9,100 nucleotides of DNA from Clostridiales bacterium (GTDB lineage: Bacteria; Bacillota; Clostridia; Oscillospirales; Oscillospiraceae). A program made the translations under genes and the position numbers. Position 1 is the first letter of the stretch. Every line of letters starts with the position of its first letter. Below the pieces are notes generated by a model that did no database searches, was not told the origin of the DNA, and saw only the letters and a program-made list of their open reading frames with translations. Where the stretch lies: positions 1 to 9,100 of the forward strand of contig JAHZGF010000021.1 of assembly GCA_019420945.1 (NCBI GenBank), given 5' to 3'. Shown here one piece after another: positions 1 through 5,339 of this stretch.

Positions 1-40
1 ATCATCGTGTAAAGGATACGGATATTGTTTGCGAACAAAA

Positions 41-68
41 GTGGCAAGCAATGCCCCAGGATAGCCAC
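41..68 (-). other. Candidate oriT nic region
   Basis: On the minus strand, just downstream of the relaxase gene, the heptamer TATCCTG (complement of 57-63) is flanked by the inverted arms GTGGC (64-68) and GCCAC (41-45). The core of the nic site of IncP/RP4-type MOBP relaxases is YATCCTG, cut after the G, and the relaxase next door carries MOBP-type motifs. If this is a nic site, the cut would fall between 57 and 56 on the minus strand. The rest of 1-173 is non-coding and rich in inverted repeats (also TTGTT/AACAA around 27-37), as oriT regions usually are. The heptamer is short and the inverted arms are only 5 bp, so this is inference. oriT could instead lie beside mobC or outside the window. 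Confidence 0.35.
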
Positions 69-113
69 GGCTCCCTAGCGCTGCTTGTTGAGGGATACCC
101 CCAAGCCCCCTTT

Positions 114-156
114 GAACGCAGAATTTCATTCTGCGGCTGCGCGTTCTAACGAACGC
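114..156. repeat. Two adjacent hairpins downstream of relaxase
   Basis: A perfect 8-bp stem CGCAGAAT/ATTCTGCG with a TTC loop lies at 117-135. A perfect 6-bp stem GCGTTC/GAACGC with a TAAC loop lies at 141-156. A further GAACGC at 114-119 could pair with GCGTTC at 141-146 instead, giving two mutually exclusive folds. On the minus strand neither stem is followed by a T-run, so they do not look like a terminator for the relaxase transcript. On the plus strand the second stem is followed by CTTTTG, a weak terminator shape, but no plus-strand gene ends here. Relaxosome protein binding sites or extruded single-strand structures near oriT are plausible roles. Confidence 0.55.
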
Positions 157-173
157 TTTTGACCATGACCAGC

Positions 174-1586
174 TCATCGCTGGCCGTGGTCTTTTTCCTT
201 TTCGGCATCATGTTCCGCCTCAATATTTAGAATGCGATCCACATTTGCCTTAGCCGTCAAAAGCTCCCGCATTTCTTCGCGGGAGCGTCGGTATTCGCCG
301 TATGCTTTTTTCTTATCATCCAACAACTGGGCGTATTCCGCTTGTAGGCTTTTGACAGTAGGCAGCTTCTTGACACCCAGATCCTCAAAGGCATTTTTGG
401 CAGCCTGATGGAGCAGAATGTCCGCTTCATGTTCTTCACGAAATTTCTTCGAGTAACCTGCTTTCCGGTAGGCCACATAGGTCTCACGGGTTTTGGCATA
501 GTTTACGATGTGGGTACGCAGTACGGCGATCTCTGCCATGCGCTTTTCCGCTGCCTTGATTTGGGCAGACAGCTCGTTGTGGCGTGCTGTTGCTACATCC
601 GCTTTTCCCTCCAGCACAGCATAGTCCAGAAGGTTATGCTCGGTCAGAAAATTCATGGTCTGTGCCATCTGTTTCAGGTTGAACACCTTGGCCCAGCGGG
701 CATACCCGGCACCTTTCCCGGCCTGCAACTTTGCCTGGATGTCTACCAACAGATTGACCTTCGGTGGGGCGGCTCGCACAACGGATTTCTTCCGAGGCGT
801 ATGCTCTTTCTGACCGGAGAGGACCGCCAGCAGATCGTCCAGAGTGTAGCCTTCCCCCAGGCTGTCCAGCCGGGCCACTCTGTCCCAGCTGGGCAGCTTT
901 AGCCGGTAAGATTTCCCACGTTTTGATACCTCACAGCCAGCGTCCTGAAGGAGCTGAAACAGCGCATCCAGGTCGGCGGGCTTCTGCGCCAGCGCCTGGT
1001 CGATAGCCATGCGCAGCAGCTCCCGATGGGAGGGCTTTGCCTGATCGCCCAGCCATTTGTTATAGCTTTTCCCGTGAGGTTTTGGATTCTCCACGATAGA
1101 CAATCCATTCTCGATACAGATGGTATCGCTCAGCTGCCGGACAGCCTTTGTGCTGCCCCAGAAGTTGCGGAACTTTCGGTCACAATCCAGAGTGACGGAA
1201 CTCCATATTATATGATTGTGGACATGAGCCTTGTCGATGTGGGTACAGACCACAAAAGCGTGTTTTCCCTTGGTAAACCGCTTGGCAAATTCCACGCCCA
1301 GGCGGTTGGCTTCTTCCGGGGTGATTTCGCCCGGCATAAAGGATTGCCGCACATGATAGGCAATCACATCATCCTTCCCCCGGACCCGGCCGGTGGCGGC
1401 GATGTACTGGCGCTTTGCCAAAAGGAACTCGGCGTCAGCGGTCCGGCTGTCGCAGGCAAAGCCGGTAATGAGTTTGCCGCCGTCCGTCTTTTGCGGATTT
1501 GCCACATAGTCGATGATGTCGCTGATGGCACGGCTCTCCGTGCGGCCTTTGCCAACGTGCAGCGGCATGATGCGCGTCGTAGCCAT
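174..1586 (-). CDS. MOBP-type relaxase (relaxase/mobilization nuclease domain)
   Basis: This is the DNA strand transferase of the element. It would nick oriT, stay covalently bound to the 5' end and lead the strand into the recipient. The 470-residue protein has an N-terminal relaxase domain over about 250 residues. Motif I lies at residues 21-34 with Tyr27 as the likely nucleophile (DYVANPQKT). The HUH metal-binding motif is His116-x-Asp118-x2-His121-x-His123-Asn-His125, followed by IIW. The C-terminal 200 residues are Lys/Glu-rich and look helical or coiled. I chose the ATG at 1586 because GGGAGG (1596-1601) sits 9 bases upstream; the ATG at 1592 is too close to it, and a TTG at 1649 has no ribosome site. 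It is separated from mobC by about 4.2 kb of other genes. The family call is firm; the exact subfamily is less so. Confidence 0.93.
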   Translation of the reverse strand: MATTRIMPLHVGKGRTESRAISDIIDYVANPQKTDGGKLITGFACDSRTADAEFLLAKRQYIAATGRVRGKDDVIAYHVRQSFMPGEITPEEANRLGVEFAKRFTKGKHAFVVCTHIDKAHVHNHIIWSSVTLDCDRKFRNFWGSTKAVRQLSDTICIENGLSIVENPKPHGKSYNKWLGDQAKPSHRELLRMAIDQALAQKPADLDALFQLLQDAGCEVSKRGKSYRLKLPSWDRVARLDSLGEGYTLDDLLAVLSGQKEHTPRKKSVVRAAPPKVNLLVDIQAKLQAGKGAGYARWAKVFNLKQMAQTMNFLTEHNLLDYAVLEGKADVATARHNELSAQIKAAEKRMAEIAVLRTHIVNYAKTRETYVAYRKAGYSKKFREEHEADILLHQAAKNAFEDLGVKKLPTVKSLQAEYAQLLDDKKKAYGEYRRSREEMRELLTAKANVDRILNIEAEHDAEKEKDHGQR

Positions 1587-1604
1587 GTTCATAAACCTCC
1601 CTTC

Positions 1605-1631
1605 AAAAAAAGACAGCCGTTTTCGGCTGTC
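1605..1631 (-). terminator. Terminator-like hairpin in the relaxase leader (possible attenuator)
   Basis: On the minus strand an 8-bp perfect stem GGACAGCCG-type (GACAGCCG/CGGCTGTC, loop AAAA) is followed directly by seven T residues, the canonical shape of an intrinsic terminator. The relaxase ribosome binding site GGGAGG begins four bases after the T-run, leaving no room for a promoter in between. Any transcript that expresses the relaxase must therefore cross this hairpin, which suggests conditional termination. The hairpin shape is seen; the regulatory role is inferred. Confidence 0.75.
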
Positions 1632-1719
1632 CGTAAATATGTGTTTCAATTTTTATGTAGCCCCGCTGATAAAACAATCTGATATCATTTTCCGGCTCAG
1701 GCCGTAGAAATGAAAACTA

Positions 1720-1749
1720 CCGTTGTGGGAATAAGTGTTCCTGCAACGG
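1720..1749. terminator. Probable bidirectional terminator after the membrane protein gene
   Basis: The arms CCGTTG (1720-1725) and CAACGG (1744-1749) pair. An inner GGAA/TTCC stem closes a TAAGTG loop, with TG opposite TG as an internal mismatch. On the minus strand the stem is followed by TAGTTTTCATTTC, which suits termination of the gene ending at 1759. On the plus strand it is followed by CAGCGTTTTTT. It separates the membrane protein gene from the relaxase leader. Confidence 0.6.
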
Positions 1750-1758
1750 CAGCGTTTT

Positions 1759-2577
1759 TTATCCTCCGGTATATGCAATTTCTATCTCATAGCCGCCATC
1801 CTCATAGTAGGTGTGGAAAGAATAGTCTCCGATTTGCAAGTCCCCTTCTGTGACAGGATAGAAAGTCTTTCCCTCGGTGTCATAAATCACGGCTTCATCT
1901 ATAAATTCATCTTCAACAGTAGTCAGGATTTCCCGGATACAATCATCACAAAAATGCGTTTTCATTTTGTGGGCGCTCACAATTCCCCGTCCCCGGTCAA
2001 TGGAAGCGGTGGCGCTATCCATGTTGGGATTTGACATCATCATCAAATGGGTTTCGCTGATTTCATCGTATCCAGAGGTAATCATTGTGCCGCCCCTTTC
2101 CCGTTGGCTCTCAATCGGTTCGGTTTCATCGAATATCTCCAGCCCATAGGCTTCGCCGGTATTCAGGAAAACCAGATTGATACGCTCCGGGAAGCCCCGT
2201 TCCAGACAGCAGCCGTCAGCCGTATTTGGGATATAGCGGATAAGGTTTTCAATATCCTGCCCGTACTGGCTGTACACTAAATCATGCCGGATAGTCTGGG
2301 CAATTTCCTCGTATTCATCATCGGTAGCCGTTGCCATGTAGGTGGCGATTGTCCCTAAAAGTTCTTCCATGTCTTTCTGATTTCGGTGGTTCGTCCATAT
2401 ATTTCCGACCATGATACCGATTGAGAGAAAAATAAATGTAGCAGCCCCTATCATAAAACCACCATAGAGCAGGGAACGCTTGTCATGCTGGCTCAAATGC
2501 TTTTTGTCCATGTCCAGTTCATCATCTTCCCAGAAGTCCAGCCAATTATCCCGCAGCTTTCTCCATACATTTTTCAT
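1759..2577 (-). CDS. Single-pass membrane protein of unknown function
   Basis: I do not recognise a named family. The 272-residue protein has a charged N-terminus of about 35 residues, one strongly hydrophobic segment at residues 36-61, and a C-terminal domain of about 210 residues. Lys33-Arg34 just before the hydrophobic segment favours a cytoplasmic N-terminus and an extracytoplasmic C-terminal domain. That domain is rich in Asp/Glu and has a Cys123-Cys124 pair, a Cys210-x2-Cys213 motif and a Tyr/Glu-rich C-terminus. I chose the ATG at 2577 because GGAGG lies 8 bases upstream; ATG 2583 is only 2 bases from it and TTG 2595 precedes it. The gene is divergent from an XRE regulator and shares a short repeat-rich control region with it. 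Both are visibly more AT-rich than the helicase and relaxase genes, suggesting separate acquisition. A sensor or envelope role is possible but unproven. Confidence 0.8.
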   Translation of the reverse strand: MKNVWRKLRDNWLDFWEDDELDMDKKHLSQHDKRSLLYGGFMIGAATFIFLSIGIMVGNIWTNHRNQKDMEELLGTIATYMATATDDEYEEIAQTIRHDLVYSQYGQDIENLIRYIPNTADGCCLERGFPERINLVFLNTGEAYGLEIFDETEPIESQRERGGTMITSGYDEISETHLMMMSNPNMDSATASIDRGRGIVSAHKMKTHFCDDCIREILTTVEDEFIDEAVIYDTEGKTFYPVTEGDLQIGDYSFHTYYEDGGYEIEIAYTGG

Positions 2578-2596
2578 ATCCATACCCTCCAACAAG

Positions 2597-2617
2597 CTAT
2601 AAGCTAATATCTTATAG
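2597..2617. promoter_or_regulatory. Inverted repeat, candidate operator in the divergent control region
   Basis: A perfect 7-bp inverted repeat CTATAAG/CTTATAG has a 7-base spacer. It lies just downstream of the likely start of the membrane protein transcript and partly under its ribosome binding region. The same 110-base region holds a more distant inverted pair, CTATCAG (2619-2625) and CTGATAG (2679-2685), and four copies of AGCTA (2595, 2602, 2627, 2684). Such sites would suit the XRE repressor encoded alongside. Binding is inferred. Confidence 0.5.
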
Positions 2618-2648
2618 TCTATCAGAAGCTATTGAAAACAGCAATCAT

Positions 2649-2678
2649 ATTATAGTCTTAAAGTGTACAAAATGATAA
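2649..2678 (-). promoter_or_regulatory. Probable promoter of the membrane protein gene
   Basis: On the minus strand a perfect -10 box TATAAT (complement of 2649-2654) is preceded by an 18-base spacer and a -35-like TTATCA (complement of 2673-2678, 4 of 6 consensus matches). The implied transcript starts near 2642, about 65 bases before the ATG at 2577, and runs through the inverted repeats at 2597-2625. I find no equally good promoter for the divergent XRE gene. Confidence 0.6.
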
Positions 2679-2705
2679 CTGATAGCTAATAAACGGGTGT
2701 GAACT

Positions 2706-3029
2706 ATGGAAAAGAACGGATTAGGAAAGCGCATCAACGCAGTAAGGAAAGACCGGGGCTTAACTACTGACCGGCTCTCGGAAATGTGCAATATCAACGC
2801 TACTTACCTCCGGCAGATTGAGGGTGGTGTAAAAATGCCCAGCCTGCCAGTATTCATAGACATTTGCAAGGCTCTGAAAATTTCGCCGGATTATCTTCTG
2901 CAAGACGAGTTGGAGGAAAACGAAATCAGCACCATCCGGGAGATAGAAGCACTCTGGAAGGTTACTTCTCCCAGTAAACAGGCGCTTGCACTTGCTATGA
3001 TTAAAGCAGTGTTGGAGCATAAGGAGTAA
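2706..3029 (+). CDS. XRE-family helix-turn-helix transcriptional regulator
   Basis: This 107-residue DNA-binding protein has a Cro/CI-type helix-turn-helix at about residues 6-65. It shows the usual pattern: a first helix with RINAVRKDRGLT, an L-S-E-M-C turn, a recognition helix with YLRQIEGG, and a closing P-S-L-x2-F-I-D-I-C-K-A-L-x-I-S-P-D-Y-L-L. The last 40 residues are helical and acidic and may serve for dimerisation. It is the only plus-strand gene in the window and diverges from the membrane protein gene, so that gene and itself are the likely targets. The ribosome site is weak (GGGTG about 7 bases before the ATG). It may instead control more of the element. The fold call is secure; the regulon is inferred. 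Confidence 0.93.
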   Translation: MEKNGLGKRINAVRKDRGLTTDRLSEMCNINATYLRQIEGGVKMPSLPVFIDICKALKISPDYLLQDELEENEISTIREIEALWKVTSPSKQALALAMIKAVLEHKE

Positions 3030-3032
3030 CAG

Positions 3033-3065
3033 AACAGCCAGCCGAAACCGGCTGGCTGTTTTGTT
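3033..3065 (+). terminator. Intrinsic terminator of the XRE gene
   Basis: A perfect 12-bp stem (AACAGCCAGCCG/CGGCTGGCTGTT, 3033-3060) with an AAAC loop is followed by TTGTT, giving TTTTGTT overall. It begins three bases after the TAA stop of the XRE gene. On the minus strand the tail is TTCTGTTA, which is weaker. Confidence 0.88.
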
Positions 3066-3072
3066 ATCAAAA

Positions 3073-3105
3073 GTCGCGTTTATCTTGTAACAAGATATTT
3101 GCGAC
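3073..3105. repeat. 33-base interrupted palindrome between convergent genes
   Basis: The order is GTCGC, GTT, TATCTTG, a TAA centre, CAAGATA, TTT, GCGAC: two sets of perfect arms (5 and 7 bp) around a 3-base centre. It sits between the XRE terminator and the last gene of the AbiE operon. On the minus strand it is followed by TTTTGAT, so it may be a weak terminator for the abiE operon. Its long symmetry also resembles a protein binding or recombination site. I cannot choose between these from sequence alone. Confidence 0.6.
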
Positions 3106-3116
3106 AAATGGCCAGG

Positions 3117-3455
3117 TTATTCTGTTATATCATCCTCATCCAAAAAGAACTCGGAATCATCTTCAAAATCCTCCTGCTCCTGCCTGGAAGGAAAGCGCAT
3201 TTCCAACTGTTCTTGCGCCAGCTCCCGGACCTCCGGGCGTTTATCCTTCGCTCTATTTTTCAACCAGGACAGCTGCTCCTTTGATAAGCGCCAGGGCAGA
3301 TTGACGAGCCGATTGATTGCCATCTGTTCCGCCCGGACCTCCGGCGGAAGGGCGGCACAGGCTTTGCAGATATGTGCCGCGTGACCTTTGCCGGAGAACT
3401 TCTCGTTTGCTTTGTATTCACCGCAGACTTTGCAGTAATGCCCATGCTTTTTCAT
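3117..3455 (-). CDS. Small zinc-ribbon-like protein, third gene of the AbiE operon
   Basis: No named family is recognised. The 112-residue protein begins with a four-cysteine cluster, Cys8-x2-Cys11-x18-Cys30-x2-Cys33, typical of a zinc ribbon. A Lys/Arg-rich helical middle follows (about residues 45-90), then a very acidic tail of about 20 residues ending in D-E-D-D-I-T-E. I chose the ATG at 3455 because it overlaps the abiEii stop as ATGA; an upstream ATG at 3557 would give a longer reading but would lie well inside abiEii. The coupling means it should be co-translated with the toxin. A nucleic-acid-binding accessory or modulator of AbiE is a reasonable guess only. AbiE systems are normally described as two genes. 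Confidence 0.78.
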   Translation of the reverse strand: MKKHGHYCKVCGEYKANEKFSGKGHAAHICKACAALPPEVRAEQMAINRLVNLPWRLSKEQLSWLKNRAKDKRPEVRELAQEQLEMRFPSRQEQEDFEDDSEFFLDEDDITE

Positions 3456-4300
3456 ACCTTGCCCTCGCAGCTGGCATACAGCTTGCGAACCGCAGCCATA
3501 ATGGTATCCCAGCTTAAATCTGACGCATAGGAAAACTTCTTTTGGTAGGCTGTCCAAAGGTCCTGCATGACCGGGCTGCTTTCCACTTCGTCAAAGACTT
3601 GGGCGGCTTCTGCAAGGTGACGTTCCGTGCCGCGCTTGTGGGCCGTGGCCAGCAGCGCGTCGTGGAGGATCTGCGGATTCAGCGTATCCCCGTAAAGCTG
3701 TTGCAGAATGGCAATGTCGTAAAAATCTCTCATGCGGGTGTTGGTCGTAGTCCGGGTGATGATGGTCTCCAGCTTCTCCGCCAGCACGGTTTCCAGGTTA
3801 TAGGCCCACACATCAATCGACCGATCTTCCAGCATGAGCTTAAAACTGTACCGTACCTCTTTTGGGGTAATGGCGTCGCCAGTGGAAATATCAATCTTCA
3901 GCGGAGTGCGCATCCCGTCAAAAAGCGTTGTCATTGTGACCCGGATGCCGGGATATTCCGCCTCATCCATAATCTCCGAGATGCTTTTCACCTGGAAGGT
4001 AACGCCATCATCAATGGGAACGGAGATGATCTCGGCCATCATGTTTTCCACGTCCTCCATGTTGACGTTGGCTCCCTTGATGGTCGCGTCCAGGTCCATT
4101 GTAGAGCGGGCATCCAGGCCCACCATCGCCGCCACCAGCATACCGCCTTTGAGAATGAATTTGTCCCGATATGCCGAGAGTGAGATACGCTCCAGGAACC
4201 GCTCCATCATATAGTTCCGCATCAGGATCTGCGCGTCCGCAGCGTTTTTCCTGGACAGGTTACGGATCAAATCTTTCAGCTGCCTTGCTGTTTTAATCAT
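3452..4300 (-). CDS. abiEii: AbiEii/AbiGii-family nucleotidyltransferase toxin
   Basis: This is the toxin of a type IV toxin-antitoxin and abortive-infection system. Family members are DNA polymerase beta-like nucleotidyltransferases that stop growth, for example on phage infection. The 282-residue length fits the family. Visible motifs are Lys51-Gly-Gly (motif I), Asp69-Leu-Asp71 (metal-binding motif II), Ile136-Asp137-Ile-Ser (likely third acidic position), Leu173-Ala-Glu-Lys176-Leu and Arg-Asp192-Phe-Tyr-Asp195-Ile. All key positions appear intact, so the enzyme is probably active. The ATG overlaps the antitoxin stop (ATGA, 4297-4300), so the toxin is translated after its antitoxin. The gene downstream is coupled in the same way. 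Confidence 0.93.
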   Translation of the reverse strand: MIKTARQLKDLIRNLSRKNAADAQILMRNYMMERFLERISLSAYRDKFILKGGMLVAAMVGLDARSTMDLDATIKGANVNMEDVENMMAEIISVPIDDGVTFQVKSISEIMDEAEYPGIRVTMTTLFDGMRTPLKIDISTGDAITPKEVRYSFKLMLEDRSIDVWAYNLETVLAEKLETIITRTTTNTRMRDFYDIAILQQLYGDTLNPQILHDALLATAHKRGTERHLAEAAQVFDEVESSPVMQDLWTAYQKKFSYASDLSWDTIMAAVRKLYASCEGKV

Positions 4301-4890
4301 AAGAGTACCTCCAAATACTGCCGTAAAATTTTCTCGACCCGGAACAGCTTTGCATAGCGCATCAGCGTCCGAAGGTCCTTATCCTTCCGTCTGGCATACG
4401 CTTTCAAAGCGCCTTGGAAGGTCTGCATCTCGATGTGGTTCCGGCTGCGAAGCAGGTCGCAGATCGTCCGCTCCATATCGTAGACCGGCACCTCATGGCC
4501 GAAAGGCGTCTGCATCGTAATCAGGCCGACCTCATGCAACTCCGCCTTGATCGTAAAGACCTGTACACCTTCCTCCTTCAGCTTGGTCGGGTTATAGCCG
4601 GTCTTGACCGTGACCGTATATTGCAGGGGTTCCCGGTCTGTCAGGTCATGGAAGAACAGCGCCGTGTCATGGGAAAAGACGACCTGAGAAAAGCGGAGGT
4701 GCAGCAGGTACATCGCATCCACCCAGGTATCTTTGGAGAGATACATTCCATGCGCCACGCGCTCCAAATCCCTAGACCGCACATAATTATAAAAAACCGG
4801 TTTTGAAATTCCGGCAGACACCGCCTGCTCGGTACGCAGCATCCCATCTTGAGTTTTCAGCAGATGGTCCAGCTGTTCAAATTGGCTCAT
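4297..4890 (-). CDS. abiEi: AbiEi-family antitoxin and autorepressor
   Basis: This 197-residue protein is the antitoxin partner. An N-terminal winged helix-turn-helix (about residues 1-60) includes the typical G-I-S-K-P-x-F-Y-N-Y and G-M-Y-L stretches. A C-terminal AbiEi-type antitoxin domain contains Y-D-M-E-R-T-I-C-D-L-L. In characterised systems AbiEi blocks the toxin through its C-terminal domain and represses its own promoter through the N-terminal domain, binding inverted repeats. That matches the perfect inverted repeat over the promoter here. The ATG at 4890 has AGGAAG 9 bases upstream. Recognition of the family rests on the domain pattern and on the coupled toxin. Confidence 0.92.
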   Translation of the reverse strand: MSQFEQLDHLLKTQDGMLRTEQAVSAGISKPVFYNYVRSRDLERVAHGMYLSKDTWVDAMYLLHLRFSQVVFSHDTALFFHDLTDREPLQYTVTVKTGYNPTKLKEEGVQVFTIKAELHEVGLITMQTPFGHEVPVYDMERTICDLLRSRNHIEMQTFQGALKAYARRKDKDLRTLMRYAKLFRVEKILRQYLEVLL

Positions 4891-4908
4891 GGTCTCACTT
4901 CCTTTCGC

Positions 4909-4932
4909 ACTAATATTGTAAACGATATTAGT
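4909..4932. promoter_or_regulatory. Inverted repeat operator of the abiE promoter
   Basis: A perfect 8-bp inverted repeat ACTAATAT/ATATTAGT with an 8-base spacer lies 19-42 bases upstream of the abiEi start. One arm overlaps the -10 box and the other lies in the spacer between -10 and -35, so a bound protein would block polymerase. AbiEi autorepression through paired inverted repeats is known for this family. Only one copy is seen here. Confidence 0.72.
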
Positions 4933-4943
4933 TCAAAAGTAAA
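4915..4943 (-). promoter_or_regulatory. Promoter of the abiE operon
   Basis: On the minus strand the -35-like TTTACT (complement of 4938-4943) and the -10 TACAAT (complement of 4915-4920, 5 of 6 matches) are separated by 17 bases. Transcription would begin near 4908, about 18 bases before the abiEi ATG. It covers abiEi, abiEii and the zinc-ribbon gene. Confidence 0.7.
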
Positions 4944-4960
4944 GTCGAACCAGAACGAAA

Positions 4961-5000
4961 GGAAAACAAGAAATCGCCGGGGAGTAATCCCATCCCCGGC
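4961..5000 (-). terminator. Intrinsic terminator after the CD1845-like gene
   Basis: An 8-bp perfect stem GCCGGGGA/TCCCCGGC (4976-5000, 9-base loop) is followed on the minus strand by the T-rich GATTTCTTGTTTTCC. It lies about 28 bases past the stop at 5028 and isolates this operon from the abiE promoter. Confidence 0.72.
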
Positions 5001-5027
5001 AGCCGCTGCTTTTGATTTTGTTTTGGT

Positions 5028-5339
5028 TTATCTGTACACCGCATCTTGAATGGCAAACTTCAAATCCTGTACCTTTCCCAACAGCCAAATGGCTGCCAAG
5101 GGCAGTCCGTAGGGGCTGACCAGAAACGCCAGTACAAGCAGGATAAGTCCGTTCTGCGGCGAGTAGGTAATCAGCACCGCCACGCCCAGCAGCCCCAGCA
5201 CCATACTGACAAGCCCCAGAACCAGACCGGAGATATAGACCAGACCAGCGCAGAACCAGACAAACAGGGTCAACACCAAAATCACCGGCGCGGCAACAAT
5301 CTTCAACAACAGCTTCAGTAAAAATAAAATTCCCTTCAT
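5028..5339 (-). CDS. CD1845-like small membrane protein
   Basis: This 103-residue protein is almost entirely hydrophobic. It has two or three membrane segments: about residues 10-35, 37-60 and 62-85, the last including L-I-L-L-V-L-A-F-L-V-S-P-Y-G-L-P. A short polar C-terminus follows (W-L-L-G-K-V-Q-D-L-K). The pattern, especially A-F-L-V-S-P-x-G-L-P near the end, matches the small membrane proteins annotated as CD1845 family in clostridial conjugative elements; their function is unknown. The ATG overlaps the stop of the gene before it (ATGA, 5336-5339), so the two are co-translated. A role at the membrane in transfer or exclusion is conceivable but unsupported. Confidence 0.8.
   Translation of the reverse strand: MKGILFLLKLLLKIVAAPVILVLTLFVWFCAGLVYISGLVLGLVSMVLGLLGVAVLITYSPQNGLILLVLAFLVSPYGLPLAAIWLLGKVQDLKFAIQDAVYR

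Noticed and set aside
76..112. G-quadruplex on the minus strand from the two G5 runs near 96-111.
   Set aside because: Only two closely spaced runs exist; the further G-runs are too distant for a convincing four-run motif.
1587..1649. Longer relaxase reading starting at TTG 1649.
   Set aside because: It has no ribosome site, reads through the hairpin and T-run, and adds residues with no relaxase character. The ATG at 1586 has a good ribosome site.
1026..1682. A 218-codon plus-strand reading opposite the relaxase.
   Set aside because: It is antisense to a well-supported relaxase with catalytic motifs, has no recognisable domain, and is a by-product of codon usage.
1653..1688. An 11-codon open reading before the relaxase hairpin on the minus strand.
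   Set aside because: The position is attractive for a leader peptide, but there is no clear ribosome site, so it is not called as a gene.
2578..2595. TTG 2595 or ATG 2583 as the start of the membrane protein.
   Set aside because: The GGAGG ribosome site lies after the TTG and only two bases before ATG 2583; spacing is right only for ATG 2577.
3456..3557. Longer zinc-ribbon protein starting at 3557.
   Set aside because: The extra 34 residues would overlap abiEii by about 100 bases. The ATGA overlap at 3452-3455 matches the other junctions in the window.
3542..4183. A 213-codon plus-strand reading opposite abiEii.
   Set aside because: It is antisense to a gene with intact nucleotidyltransferase motifs, and its composition (His- and Gly-rich) is not that of a known fold.
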